From JAWKWH01 sp965204295 (GTDB taxonomy: Bacteria; Pseudomonadota; Alphaproteobacteria; Rhizobiales; Rhizobiaceae), in contig OZ241973.1 in NCBI GenBank assembly GCA_965204295.1, positions 868,001-932,000 on the forward strand: DNA of 64,000 nt, given 5' to 3'. Under the pieces are notes generated by a model. The model ran no database searches. It was given only the letters and a program-made list of their open reading frames with translations, and had not been told where the DNA came from. Below are positions 26,195 to 38,666 of the stretch, one piece after another. The position numbers were made by a program, and so were the translations under genes. Numbering within the stretch: position 1 is the first letter of the stretch; every line of letters starts with the position of its first letter.

Positions 26195-29100
26195 ACACAC
26201 CCGAACGCGATCTCGAAGAGGACCTTGTCGCGAAACTGCGGGACCTCAAATACGACTATCGTCCCGACATCCGCGATCGGGCCGCGCTCGAGGCGAACTT
26301 CAGGGAAAAGTTCGAAGCCCTCAATCGCGTCACGCTCACCGACGGCGAATTCCGGCGGCTCCTCGACGGGATCGTCACACCGGACGTGTACGAAGCCGCG
26401 CGTTCCCTGCGCAACCGGGAAGCGTTCGTCCGCGACGACGGCACGCCGCTCAACTACACCCTGGTCAACATCAAGGACTGGTGCAAGAACGACTTCGAGG
26501 TCGTCAATCAACTCCGCATCAATACCGACAACAGCCATCACCGCTACGACGTCATGCTGCTGATCAACGGCGTTCCCGTCGTTCAGATCGAACTGAAGAC
26601 GCTCGGGATCAGCCCCCGGCGGGCGATGGAACAGATCGCGGACTACAAGAACGACCCCGGCAACGGCTACGCCAGGACGCTTCTGTGCTTCGTCCAGCTT
26701 TTCATCGTCAGCAACCGCACGGACACGTGGTACTTCGCCAACAACAATTCGCCGCACTTCGCCTTCGACGCGGACGAACGGTTCCTTCCGGTTTACCAGT
26801 TCGCGGACGAGGACAACACCAAGATCACCCGCCTCGACGATTTCGCCGACCGCTTCCTCGCCAAGTGCGCGCTTGGCCGGACGATCAGCAGATACATGGT
26901 CCTCGTCGCGAGCGAGCGGAAGCTGCTGACGATGCGCCCGTACCAGATCTACGCGGTCAAGGCCATCGTCGACTGCATCGACCAGAACTGCGGCAACGGC
27001 TATATCTGGCACACGACCGGCTCGGGCAAGACGCTCACCTCGTTCAAGGCCGCGACGCTGCTCAAGACCGACGAGAACATTCACAAATGCCTTTTCGTCG
27101 TCGACCGCAAGGACCTCGACCGCCAGACCCGCGAGGAATTCAACCGGTTTCAGGAAAACTGCGTCGAGGAGAATACCAACACCGCGGCGCTTGTCCGCCG
27201 CCTCCGGTCCGACGACTACGCGGACAAGGTCATCGTCACGACCATCCAGAAGCTGGGGCTCGCCCTCGACGAGAACAGCAAGCACAACAAGAAAAGCATC
27301 GCCCGGGGGCGGTCGACGTTCAAACAACGGCTGGAGCCCCTGCGGGACAAGCGGATGGTCTTCATCTTCGACGAATGCCACCGGTCGCAGTTCGGCGAGA
27401 ACCACAAGGCCATCAAGGAGTTCTTTCCGAACTCCCAGCTCTTCGGCTTCACCGGCACCCCGATCTTCCCGGACAACGCGACGGTCAAACGGATCGACGG
27501 AGACGCCGCCACCCTTCGAACCACCGCGGACCTGTTCGAGAAAGAACTCCACGCCTACACCATCACCCACGCGATCGACGACCTGAACGTCCTGCGCTTC
27601 CACATCGATTACTACACGCCCAAAGACGCCGCCGCCCTCAAGCCCGCCAAGCGGGCCGTGGCGGAAGCCATTCTCGACAAGCACGACGCCGCGACCGGAG
27701 ACCGACGCTTCAACGCGCTGCTGGCCACCGCCTCGATCGACGACGCCATCGAATATTACGAAGTCTTCAAGAAGCTCCAGGCCGAACGCGCCGCCGACCC
27801 GGAGTTCGTCCCTCTCAAAATCGCCGCCGTCTTCTCGCCGCCGGCGGAGGGCGACAAGGACGTGCGGCAGATTCAGGAGGACCTCCCGCAGGAGAAGGAG
27901 GACAACCGACACGACCCCGAGGGCAAGAAGGCGGCGCTCAGGGCCATCATCGCCGACTACAACCGGCAATACGACACGAACCACGACATCGCCAATTTCG
28001 ACCTCTACTATCAGGACATCCAGCAAAGCATCAAGAATCAGCAACTCCCCAACCGCGACCTGCCCAAAAAGGGCGAGGAAAAGATCGACATCGCCATCGT
28101 CGTCGACATGCTTCTCACCGGCTTCGACGCAAAATTCCTCAACACGCTCTATGTCGACAAGAATCTCAGGCACCACGGCCTGATCCAGGCCTTTTCGCGC
28201 ACCAACCGCGTTCTCAACGCGACCAAGCCCTACGGCAATATCCTCGACTTCCGCAACCAACAGGACAGGGTCGACGACGCCATCGCCCTGTTCTCCGGCG
28301 TACAGGCCGACCGGGCGCGCGAGATCTGGCTGGTCGAAAAGGCTCCCGTCGTCATCGGCAAATTCAAGCAGGCGACGGCCGACCTCGGCGAGTTCATGCG
28401 GACGCAGGGCCTCGAGGCCAGGCCCGAACAGGTCGCCAACCTCAAGGGCGACGCCGCGCGCGCCCGGTTCATCAAGCAGTTAAAGGAGGTCCGGCGCCTC
28501 AAGACGCAACTCGACCAATACACCGACCTGACCGAAGAGCAGCGGGGAGAGGTCGAGCGGACCCTGCCGAAGGACGATCTGCAAGCCTTCGACGGCGTCT
28601 ATCTCGAAACCACCCGGCGCCTGAAAGAGCGGCAGGGCATGCCCGGAACGGACGGCGAGCCGCCCGACCCCGAAATCGACCAACTCGATTTCGAGCTTGT
28701 GCTCTTCGCCTCCGCCGTCATCGATTACGACTACATCATGAAACTGATCGCCGATTACTCGGGGCAGAACCCGAAGAAAATGAAAATCAGCCGCGACCAG
28801 CTTATCGTGCTGATCCGGTCCGACGCCAAGTTCCTCGACGAACGGGAGGAGATCACCGAATATGTCCGTTCGCTCAAGGAGGGCGAGGGCCTCGACGAGG
28901 CCGCCATCCGCGCCGGCTACGAACGGTTCAAGGCCGGGAAGCAGGCCGGGGAGATCGAGGGTCTCGCTCAAAAGCACGGTCTGACGCCCGCATCGCTGGC
29001 GGACTTCGTCGGGACCATCCTGCAACGGATGATCTTCGACGGCGAACGGCTCACCGATCTGATGGAGCCGCTCGGCCTCGGCTGGCGCGAACGGAGCGAA

Positions 29101-29196
29101 CGCGAACTCGCGTTGATGGCCGACCTCGCGCCGCTGCTGAACAAGCGCGCCGACGGCCGGGAGATTCCGGGTCTCAGCGCCTATGAGAACGCGTGA
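26185..29196 (+). CDS. hsdR: Type I restriction endonuclease subunit R
   Basis: A 1003-residue motor and nuclease subunit of a type I restriction-modification complex. The nuclease core is near the N-terminus (Asp122 in YDVML and IELK at 135-138, the PD-ExK pattern). Walker A TTGSGKT lies about 277-283 and the helicase DECH box (FDECHRSQ) about 396-399. FGFTGTPIF and later superfamily-2 motifs follow, then a C-terminal region that binds the methylase. The frame is intact. ATG 26185 or 26191 could be the start. The hsdS start overlaps its stop (TGATG). Confidence 0.95.
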   Translation: MAMNTPERDLEEDLVAKLRDLKYDYRPDIRDRAALEANFREKFEALNRVTLTDGEFRRLLDGIVTPDVYEAARSLRNREAFVRDDGTPLNYTLVNIKDWCKNDFEVVNQLRINTDNSHHRYDVMLLINGVPVVQIELKTLGISPRRAMEQIADYKNDPGNGYARTLLCFVQLFIVSNRTDTWYFANNNSPHFAFDADERFLPVYQFADEDNTKITRLDDFADRFLAKCALGRTISRYMVLVASERKLLTMRPYQIYAVKAIVDCIDQNCGNGYIWHTTGSGKTLTSFKAATLLKTDENIHKCLFVVDRKDLDRQTREEFNRFQENCVEENTNTAALVRRLRSDDYADKVIVTTIQKLGLALDENSKHNKKSIARGRSTFKQRLEPLRDKRMVFIFDECHRSQFGENHKAIKEFFPNSQLFGFTGTPIFPDNATVKRIDGDAATLRTTADLFEKELHAYTITHAIDDLNVLRFHIDYYTPKDAAALKPAKRAVAEAILDKHDAATGDRRFNALLATASIDDAIEYYEVFKKLQAERAADPEFVPLKIAAVFSPPAEGDKDVRQIQEDLPQEKEDNRHDPEGKKAALRAIIADYNRQYDTNHDIANFDLYYQDIQQSIKNQQLPNRDLPKKGEEKIDIAIVVDMLLTGFDAKFLNTLYVDKNLRHHGLIQAFSRTNRVLNATKPYGNILDFRNQQDRVDDAIALFSGVQADRAREIWLVEKAPVVIGKFKQATADLGEFMRTQGLEARPEQVANLKGDAARARFIKQLKEVRRLKTQLDQYTDLTEEQRGEVERTLPKDDLQAFDGVYLETTRRLKERQGMPGTDGEPPDPEIDQLDFELVLFASAVIDYDYIMKLIADYSGQNPKKMKISRDQLIVLIRSDAKFLDEREEITEYVRSLKEGEGLDEAAIRAGYERFKAGKQAGEIEGLAQKHGLTPASLADFVGTILQRMIFDGERLTDLMEPLGLGWRERSERELALMADLAPLLNKRADGREIPGLSAYENA

Positions 29197-30422
29197 TGAA
29201 CGCCGGCACGCCGTTGGCGCCGAAGCTGCGGTTTCCGGAGTTTTGCGACGCGGGACACTGGCGCTTCCAGCCGTTCAGCGATCTTGCCGAGCCGATCTCA
29301 GACAAGGTTGGGACGACGAAGTGCGTGCCCATGAGCATCACGACCGGCGTCGGCCTCGTGAGCCAAGAGGAGAAGTTCGGCCGCATCATCGCTGGCGACT
29401 CGTACAAAAACTACATCCGGCTTCAGACGAACGATTTCGCTTACAACAAGAGTGCGACGAAGCAGTTTCCGCAGGGATACATCGCCCGATACTCCGGCAC
29501 GAAGGATGCTGCTGTTCCAAACAGCATCTTCACATGCTTCAGGCTGGATACCGCTGCCGTCATTCCAGAGTACATCGACCATCTCTTCCACGGGAATCAC
29601 CACGGTCGATATCTGCGCAATTACATCACGGTCGGTGCGCGTGCCCACGGCGCGCTGAGTGTCAGCGACGACGACCTTATGTCGATGCCGGTGCCGCTCC
29701 CGCCGGTCGCAGTATCGCGTCCCGAGCAGCGGAAGGTCGCCGATTGCCTCGGTTCGCTTGACTGTCTGATCGCGGCGGAGGGCCGGAAGCTCAAAACCCT
29801 GCGGCAACACAAACAAGGGCTGATGCAACAACTCTTCCCCCGGCCCGGCGAGACCGCGCCCCGGCTGCGGTTTCCAGAGTTTCGAGATGCGGGGGAGTGG
29901 GATCATGGGTTGCTGAAGGACTTCGTCAAGAGCATCCGAACGGGAAAACTTGATGCCAATGCAATGGTCGAGGGCGGGAAATATAGATTTTATACATGCG
30001 CAAAGAACTACTACTGGATAAACGATTATGCGTTTGATGGAGAAGCACTATTGATTGCTGGAAATGGTGCCTATCTGGGTTACGTCCATCATTACACAGG
30101 AAAGTTCAATGCTTACCAAAGGACTTACGTCTTGCAGAATTTCGAGATCGACGTTCCTTTCCTAAAATCTTTTCTTGACCGTAAATTACCAGCCAGAATT
30201 CAGATGGAAAAGAAGGATGGGAATACGCCATATATTGTCTTGGCAACAATAGCCGATATGCCACTATTGATCCCGCCCACCGCTGCCGAGCAGCAACGCA
30301 TTGCCGACTGCCTCGGTTCGCTCGACGCCCGGCTCGCCGCGCAGTCGCGGAAGCTCGACACGCTCAAGCAACACAAACAAGGGCTGATGCAGCGGCTTTT
30401 TCCCTCGCCGGAGGGCCGGTGA
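29196..30422 (+). CDS. hsdS: Type I restriction-modification specificity subunit S
   Basis: A 408-residue DNA-recognition subunit with two target-recognition domains. It is internally repetitive: KLRFPEFCDAG (about 10-20) recurs as RLRFPEFRDAG (about 222-232). The distal helix DCLGSLD followed by KQGLMQQLFP recurs at the end as DCLGSLD and KQGLMQRLFP. The DNA of the second recognition domain (about 29935-30270) is visibly richer in A and T than the first and than the repeats, which fits domain exchange by recombination. Start at ATG 29196. Confidence 0.93.
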   Translation: MNAGTPLAPKLRFPEFCDAGHWRFQPFSDLAEPISDKVGTTKCVPMSITTGVGLVSQEEKFGRIIAGDSYKNYIRLQTNDFAYNKSATKQFPQGYIARYSGTKDAAVPNSIFTCFRLDTAAVIPEYIDHLFHGNHHGRYLRNYITVGARAHGALSVSDDDLMSMPVPLPPVAVSRPEQRKVADCLGSLDCLIAAEGRKLKTLRQHKQGLMQQLFPRPGETAPRLRFPEFRDAGEWDHGLLKDFVKSIRTGKLDANAMVEGGKYRFYTCAKNYYWINDYAFDGEALLIAGNGAYLGYVHHYTGKFNAYQRTYVLQNFEIDVPFLKSFLDRKLPARIQMEKKDGNTPYIVLATIADMPLLIPPTAAEQQRIADCLGSLDARLAAQSRKLDTLKQHKQGLMQRLFPSPEGR

Positions 30423-30425
30423 GCC

Positions 30426-31610
30426 ATGGGCGACGCAACGCCGTTCACGAACCTCAACGCCCTCGCCACACATCTGCGGCGGGAACTGGAGGACAAGAAG
30501 TTCATCCTGCTCTATGCCCACAACGGCACGGGCAAGACGCGATTGTCCACGGCCTTCAAGGATCTGGGCAAGACCGTGAACGCCGAGGCTGAAACCGACA
30601 GACGCGACACGCTGTACTTCAACGCCTTCACCGAAGATCTTTTCACGTGGGACAACGATCTGGAGAACGACCGCGCGCGGAAGCTGAAGCTCAACACGGA
30701 TTCGAGCTTTTTCGCGGGCCTGGAGTCGATGGAAATGGACAACCGCATCCGCGCCCTGCTCAATCGTTACGCCGACTTCGAGTTCCGGCTCGACACCACC
30801 ACCTGGGAGGTGGTCTTCGACCGGGAGTTCAGGGTGAAGAAGGGCGGCGGCGAGGTCGACAATGCGGACGCGGGGCAGGGCGAATACAAAACCCGCCGCG
30901 AGGAGGCCGTCAAGGTCTCCCGCGGCGAGGAGAATATTTTCATCTGGTGCTTTTTCCTCGCCATCGTCCAACTCGCGCTCGATGACGACGGAACCGGTCC
31001 CTACAACTGGGTCAAGCACATCTACATCGACGACCCCGTCTCGTCGCTCGACGAACACAACGCCATCGCCGTGGCGAATCATCTGGCGACGCTGCTCAAG
31101 CGGCCGAAGAGCCCGCTTAAAACCATTATCTCAACGCATCACACGCTGTTCTTCAACGTGCTGTGCAACGAGTTGAAAAAGGCGAACAAGTATTTTCTCG
31201 GCCGCGACGGGTCGCCGGAGGGGTTTCTCCTGCGCGAGACCGGGCACACGCCCTTCTTCCACCATGTGGCCGCGCTCGCCGAACTCCACGAGGCGGACCG
31301 CGACGGCAGGCTGTACACCCATCACTTCAACATGCTGCGCGCAATCCTGGAGAAGACCGCCAGCTTTCATGGTTACGAGAATTTCTCCGCGTGCATCAAA
31401 CGCGATTCCGACGATGAAGACGGCATACTTCACACACGCCTGATCAACATCCTCAGCCACGGGAACTACTCGTTGTTCGAGCCGCAAGAGATGCTGGAGG
31501 AAAACAAACGGCACTTCCGGAAGATCCTCCACGAGTTCATCAAACGGCATCCCTTCAACCCCGAATTGTTCCAGAGTGAACCGGCAACTGAAACGAGCGA
31601 CTCGACATGA
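30426..31610 (+). CDS. RloA/anticodon-nuclease-like ABC-type ATPase in hsd locus
   Basis: A 394-residue protein with Walker A HNGTGKT (residues 32-38), a signature-like SRGEEN (about 165-170) and Walker B HIYIDDPVSSLDE (about 198-210). This layout is that of the AAA_13 group that includes PrrC and RloC tRNA-cutting enzymes and the RloA proteins found in type I loci. The C-terminal part has RLINILSH, an Arg-x6-His spacing reminiscent of HEPN nuclease motifs, but I cannot show a catalytic site. It lies between hsdS (3-base gap) and hsdM (ATGA overlap), so it is co-expressed. A back-up suicide response to restriction failure is the known role of relatives; here it is inference. Confidence 0.72.
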   Translation: MGDATPFTNLNALATHLRRELEDKKFILLYAHNGTGKTRLSTAFKDLGKTVNAEAETDRRDTLYFNAFTEDLFTWDNDLENDRARKLKLNTDSSFFAGLESMEMDNRIRALLNRYADFEFRLDTTTWEVVFDREFRVKKGGGEVDNADAGQGEYKTRREEAVKVSRGEENIFIWCFFLAIVQLALDDDGTGPYNWVKHIYIDDPVSSLDEHNAIAVANHLATLLKRPKSPLKTIISTHHTLFFNVLCNELKKANKYFLGRDGSPEGFLLRETGHTPFFHHVAALAELHEADRDGRLYTHHFNMLRAILEKTASFHGYENFSACIKRDSDDEDGILHTRLINILSHGNYSLFEPQEMLEENKRHFRKILHEFIKRHPFNPELFQSEPATETSDST

Positions 31611-33247
31611 CCGACCAGGACCGAAAACAACTCGGCAGGACGCTGTGGGCCATCGCCGACCAACTCCGCGGGGCGATGAACGCCGACGATTTTCGCGATT
31701 ACATGCTCGCGTTCCTGTTTCTGCGCTACCTCTCGGACAATTACGAACAAGCCGCGAAAAAGGAACTCGGGCGCGACTACCCCGACGCCGTCGGCAATGG
31801 CGGGCGGTCCTCGCTGTCCGTCTGGTACGAACGGAACCCCGGCGTCGCGGCGGACTTCGAGAAACAGATGCGGCTCAAGGCGCATTACGTCATCCGCCCT
31901 GAACATCTCTGGGCCGGCATCGCCCACATGGCCCGCACCCAGGACGGCGCACTGCTCAACACGCTCCAGGCCGGTTTCAAATACATCGAGAACGAATCGT
32001 TTAAGAGCACGTTCTCCGGGCTTTTTTCGGAAATCAATCTCGGCTCCGAAAAGCTCGGAAAGAATTATGAGGAGCGAAACGCGAAGCTGTGCGCGATCGT
32101 CACCAGGATCGCCGAGGGCCTGGCGGAGTTCTCCACCGACAGCGACACGCTGGGCGACGCCTACGAATATCTCATCGGCCAGTTCGCCGCCGGTTCGGGC
32201 AAGAAGGCCGGCGAGTTCTACACGCCGCAGCGGATTTCGGACATCCTGTCCGAAATCGTCACGCTGGACGGCCAGGAGCCGAAGACCGGCAGGCGAAAAC
32301 GCCTCGCCGCCGTGATGGATTTCGCCTGCGGCTCGGGTTCGCTGCTGCTCAACGTGCGCAAACGCATGGGGCCGCACGGCATCGGCAGGATCCACGGACA
32401 GGAGAAGAACGTCACCACCTACAACCTCGCGCGCATGAACATGCTGCTGCACGGGGTGAAGGACACGGAGTTCGAGATCCACCACGGCGACACGCTGACC
32501 AACGACTGGGACATGCTCCGCGAGACCAACCCGGCGAAGAAGCCGTATTTCGACGCGGTGGTCGCCAATCCGCCGTTCAGCTATCGCTGGGACCCGAACG
32601 AAACATCGGGCGAGGACGTGCGTTTCAAGAATTACGGGCTGGCCCCGAAGTCGGCGGCGGACTTCGCCTTCCTGCTGCACGGGTTTCACCATCTCAAGGA
32701 CGACGGCGTGATGGCGATCATCCTGCCGCACGGCGTGTTGTTTCGCGGCGGCGCGGAGGCGAAGATCCGCCGCAAGCTGCTCGACGACGGGCATATCGAC
32801 ACGGTCATCGGCCTGCCGGCGAACCTGTTCTATTCGACCGGCATCCCGGTCTGCGTCCTCGTATTGAAGAAGTGCAAGAAGCCCGACGATGTCCTGTTCA
32901 TCAACGCGGCCGGGCATTTCGAGAAGGGCAAGCGACAGAACCACCTGACCGACGAGCATATCAGGAAGATCGTCAACGCCTACCGGCAACGCCCGGAGCG
33001 GATAGAGCGCTACGCCAGACGCGTGGGAATGGACGAGATCGAGGCCAAAGACTTCAATCTGAACATCTCGCGCTATGTCAGCACCGCCGAGCCGGAGGTC
33101 GAAATCGATCTGTCGGCCACGCATAAAGAGCTGGTCGGGATCGAGAAGGATATCCGGGACTCGACGGCGGAGCACAACAGATTTCTGGAGGAACTCGGAC
33201 TGTCGCCATTGCCGTCGCCCGATCGACCCGAGCCCGGCGGAAGCTAG
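31607..33247 (+). CDS. hsdM: Type I restriction-modification methyltransferase subunit M
   Basis: A 546-residue N6-adenine methyltransferase. The N-terminal helical HsdM domain starts RTLWAIADQLRGAMNADDFR. The AdoMet site is FACGSGSLLLNV (about 239-250) and the catalytic motif NPPFSYRW starts at Asn321. The C-terminal part contains QRISDIL before the AdoMet site and a coiled tail that docks HsdS. Start at ATG 31607 overlaps the stop of the preceding ATPase gene. The order R-S-ATPase-M is unusual; M and S are more often adjacent. Confidence 0.95.
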   Translation: MTDQDRKQLGRTLWAIADQLRGAMNADDFRDYMLAFLFLRYLSDNYEQAAKKELGRDYPDAVGNGGRSSLSVWYERNPGVAADFEKQMRLKAHYVIRPEHLWAGIAHMARTQDGALLNTLQAGFKYIENESFKSTFSGLFSEINLGSEKLGKNYEERNAKLCAIVTRIAEGLAEFSTDSDTLGDAYEYLIGQFAAGSGKKAGEFYTPQRISDILSEIVTLDGQEPKTGRRKRLAAVMDFACGSGSLLLNVRKRMGPHGIGRIHGQEKNVTTYNLARMNMLLHGVKDTEFEIHHGDTLTNDWDMLRETNPAKKPYFDAVVANPPFSYRWDPNETSGEDVRFKNYGLAPKSAADFAFLLHGFHHLKDDGVMAIILPHGVLFRGGAEAKIRRKLLDDGHIDTVIGLPANLFYSTGIPVCVLVLKKCKKPDDVLFINAAGHFEKGKRQNHLTDEHIRKIVNAYRQRPERIERYARRVGMDEIEAKDFNLNISRYVSTAEPEVEIDLSATHKELVGIEKDIRDSTAEHNRFLEELGLSPLPSPDRPEPGGS

Positions 33248-33628
33248 ATTTCCTTCCGGGCGAACGCTCCCGACATCGCAGTCAAGGGGCGTTCGGACCC
33301 GGCAGGGTCATCATGTCAACGGCTTGCGGGGTCTTCGCCGAATCGGCGCGGGCGTGCGGGTTCTCGAACGGAGGTGAATCGGACAAACTCAAACCCGGGA
33401 ACCCCTGTCGATCCGAATCGAACGCAATCCGCTTCAGGGCCAGAAAACGCATCCGCGAGGCGGTTGCGAGTCCGAAATGCCTGTGCTAGAGGGCAATCGG
33501 CTTCCGACCGGGGGATGCGGCCAGGCCCGTTATTCGGTCAAAAGATGGCGACAAGGTCAACGATTCGGCCGGAGGCTCGGACTCCGGCATCGAATCTCAA
33601 GACCTGTCTAGCAAAGAAAAGACCGTTC
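33248..33628. other. Intergenic region between hsdM and atpH
   Basis: About 380 bases. An inverted repeat CGAACGC/GCGTTCG lies at its start, within 33260-33296, without a T-run. The rest holds the candidate atp promoter. An in-frame extension of atpH back to 33374 reads as Arg/Pro-rich noise and is not taken as coding. Confidence 0.5.
33464..33491 (+). promoter_or_regulatory. Candidate promoter for atpHAGDC
   Basis: TTGCGA at 33464-33469, a 16-base spacer and CTAGAG at 33486-33491, about 140 bases before the atpH start. The best sigma-70-like pair in the gap, but unproven. Confidence 0.35.
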
Positions 33629-34188
33629 GTGGCTCAGTCGACCTCGCTCATTTCCGGTGTTGCCCAGCGCTATGCGGGCTCGCTGTTCGAACTGGCGGAA
33701 CAGACCAGATCGGTCTCGAGGGTCGAAAAAGAGCTCGACCGATTTGAAAAACTGATCGACGGCAGCGGGGATCTGAAGCGCCTGATCGCAAGTCCGGTTT
33801 TTTCGGGCGACGATCAGCTTCGCGCCATTGCCGCGGTCGCCGACAAGGCGAAGATCACCGGTCTGACCGGCAATTTCCTGCGGGTCGTCGCGCGCAACAG
33901 ACGCCTGTTCGCAATTCCCGGCATGATCGGGGCCTTCAAACGGATCGCGGCGGAGGCGCGTGGAGAGATGGCCGCGCAGGTGATCTCCGCGCACGCGCTT
34001 ACGACGGCTCAGCGAAAGGAACTCGCCACGACGCTCAAGGGCGTCGCCGGCAGGGAAGTCGCGATGAACCTGACTGTCGATCCCGCATTGCTTGGCGGCA
34101 TGATCGTCAGACTGGGGTCCCGGCAAATCGACACGTCGCTCAAAACAAAACTCAATTCGCTCAAGCTTGCATTGAAAGAGGTCGGCTG

Positions 34189-34189
<1 letters not shown>
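33629..34189 (+). CDS. atpH: F1Fo ATP synthase delta subunit
   Basis: A 186-residue stator subunit that links F1 to the peripheral stalk. The chain from GTG 33629 (AQSTSLISGVAQRYAGSLFE) fits the family start; the upstream in-frame extension does not. The C-terminal signature LLGGMIVRLGSRQIDTSLKTKL is conserved. First gene of atpHAGDC, with a TGATG junction to atpA. The ribosome site is weak. Confidence 0.94.
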
Positions 34190-35718
<1,529 letters not shown>

Positions 35719-35754
35719 CCGGAAGCGGCGCGGGAGCGAATGGAACGTTAAAGC

Positions 35755-36639
35755 ATGGCTTCACTGAAAGATCTCAGGGTCAGGATAGCCTCGGTCAAGG
35801 CGACGCAGAAGATCACCAAGGCGATGCAAATGGTCGCCGCGGCGAAACTGCGCCGGGCGCAGGAAGCGGCCGAGGCCGCAAGGCCGTATTCGCGGCGCAT
35901 GGGCGCCGTACTGGCCAATATCGCCTCCGCGGTCGCCGGCGGTTCGGATGCGCCGAGACTGATGACCGGGACCGGCGGCGACCGGACCCACCTGCTCGTA
36001 GTCTGCACGGCCGAACGCGGTCTTTGCGGCGGATTCAACTCGCAAATCGCGCGGTTGGCCCGCGATCGCGCGCGCAAGCTGCAATCGGAGGGCAAGACGG
36101 TCAAAATCCTCTGCGTCGGCAAGAAAGGCGCCGACATTCTGCGTCGCGAACATGGTTCGCTGATTATCGACCGCGTCGATCTGCGCGAGGTAAAGGCGGT
36201 CGGATTCGCCAATGCCGACGACATCGCGAAAAAGGTGATCGGCCTGTTCGAGGAAGGCGAATTCGACGTGTGCACACTCTACTATTCGGAATTCAAATCG
36301 GTCATATCGCAGATCCCGACCGAACAGCGGATCATCCCGGCTTCCGCGCCGGCGGCGGAGGAAGCGGCGGGAACCGGCGGCGGCGGCGTCTACGACTACG
36401 AGCCCGAGGCCTCCGACATTCTCGGAGATCTGATTCCGCGCAACATCGCGGTGCAGATATTCCGGGCGCTGCTCGAAAACGCGGCTTCCGAACAGGGCGC
36501 GCGCATGTCGGCGATGGACAGCGCCACGCGCAACGCCGGCGAGATGATCGACAGGCTGACGCTCGACTACAACCGTCAGCGTCAGGCGCAGATCACCAAG
36601 GAACTTATCGAAATCATTTCGGGCGCCGAAGCGCTCTAG
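35755..36639 (+). CDS. atpG: F1Fo ATP synthase gamma subunit
   Basis: A 294-residue rotor shaft with two long helices at the ends (MASLKDLRVRIASVKATQKI and AMDSATRNAGEMIDRLTLDY) and a Rossmann-like middle. A Gly/Ala-rich loop (about 201-212) is a modest insertion. It lies between atpA and atpD in the standard order. Confidence 0.97.
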   Translation: MASLKDLRVRIASVKATQKITKAMQMVAAAKLRRAQEAAEAARPYSRRMGAVLANIASAVAGGSDAPRLMTGTGGDRTHLLVVCTAERGLCGGFNSQIARLARDRARKLQSEGKTVKILCVGKKGADILRREHGSLIIDRVDLREVKAVGFANADDIAKKVIGLFEEGEFDVCTLYYSEFKSVISQIPTEQRIIPASAPAAEEAAGTGGGGVYDYEPEASDILGDLIPRNIAVQIFRALLENAASEQGARMSAMDSATRNAGEMIDRLTLDYNRQRQAQITKELIEIISGAEAL

Positions 36640-36664
36640 CAGTCAGGGAAAGAGGAAGAGAGAT

Positions 36665-38143
<1,479 letters not shown>

Positions 38144-38176
38144 CAATCTTTGGCCGCGCGACCGGGATGAACTGAT

Positions 38177-38578
38177 ATGGCCGATAGTTTCAAATTCGAA
38201 CTGGTGTCGCCCGAACGGCTTCTCGTTTCCGAGGACGCGACCGAAGTCGTCGTGCCGGGCACGGAGGGCGAGATGACCGTAATGGCCGCCCATGCGCCGG
38301 TGATGACAAGCGTCAGGCCCGGCGTCGTAAGCGTCAAGACCGCCGCCGGCGCGCAAGACAGGTACGTCGTGTTCGGCGGCTTTGCCGACATTCTGCCCGA
38401 GGCGCTGACATTGCTGGCGGAATCGGCCGTGCCGGTCGCCGACATCGACCGCGACGACCTTGCCCGACGCATCCGGGACGCCAGGGAGGATGTCGCCGAC
38501 GCCGGGGACGATGAGGCAAAAGCCGGGGCGAACGAGCGGCTGGCGCATCTGACGACGCTGGAAGGCGCGTTGGGATAG
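38177..38578 (+). CDS. atpC: F1Fo ATP synthase epsilon subunit
   Basis: A 133-residue subunit with the N-terminal beta-sandwich (FKFELVSPERLLVSEDATEV, PGTEGEMTVMAAHAPVMT) and a short C-terminal helical region that can inhibit ATP hydrolysis. Last gene of atpHAGDC, followed by a strong terminator. Confidence 0.95.
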   Translation: MADSFKFELVSPERLLVSEDATEVVVPGTEGEMTVMAAHAPVMTSVRPGVVSVKTAAGAQDRYVVFGGFADILPEALTLLAESAVPVADIDRDDLARRIRDAREDVADAGDDEAKAGANERLAHLTTLEGALG

Positions 38579-38604
38579 AAACGCGGATCACCGGATTTAT
38601 CAAG

Positions 38605-38629
38605 ACCGGGCGGTGGCGCCCGGTTTTTT
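38605..38629 (+). terminator. Rho-independent terminator of the atp operon
   Basis: Stem ACCGGGC (38605-38611) with GCCCGGT (38618-38624), a 6-base loop and a run of six T at 38624-38629. It starts 26 bases after the atpC stop and lies before convergent rppH. Confidence 0.85.
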
Positions 38630-38666
38630 GCATCACATCCGAACTGCGCCAATCCGCGCGCGATAC

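Noticed and set aside
26158..28260. 700-codon minus-strand frame opposite hsdR
   Set aside because: Antisense shadow produced by GC-rich codon bias; no domain motifs or ribosome site.
26061..29186. 1041-codon plus-strand frame over hsdR
   Set aside because: It is an Arg/Pro/Gln-rich shadow of hsdR in another frame. The hsdR frame carries all the expected motifs.
31466..33175. 569-codon minus-strand frame opposite hsdM
   Set aside because: Antisense shadow with no recognisable family features, fully covered by hsdM.
33374..33628. N-terminal extension of atpH
   Set aside because: The extension is Arg/Pro/Ser-rich and unlike any delta subunit; homology starts at GTG 33629.
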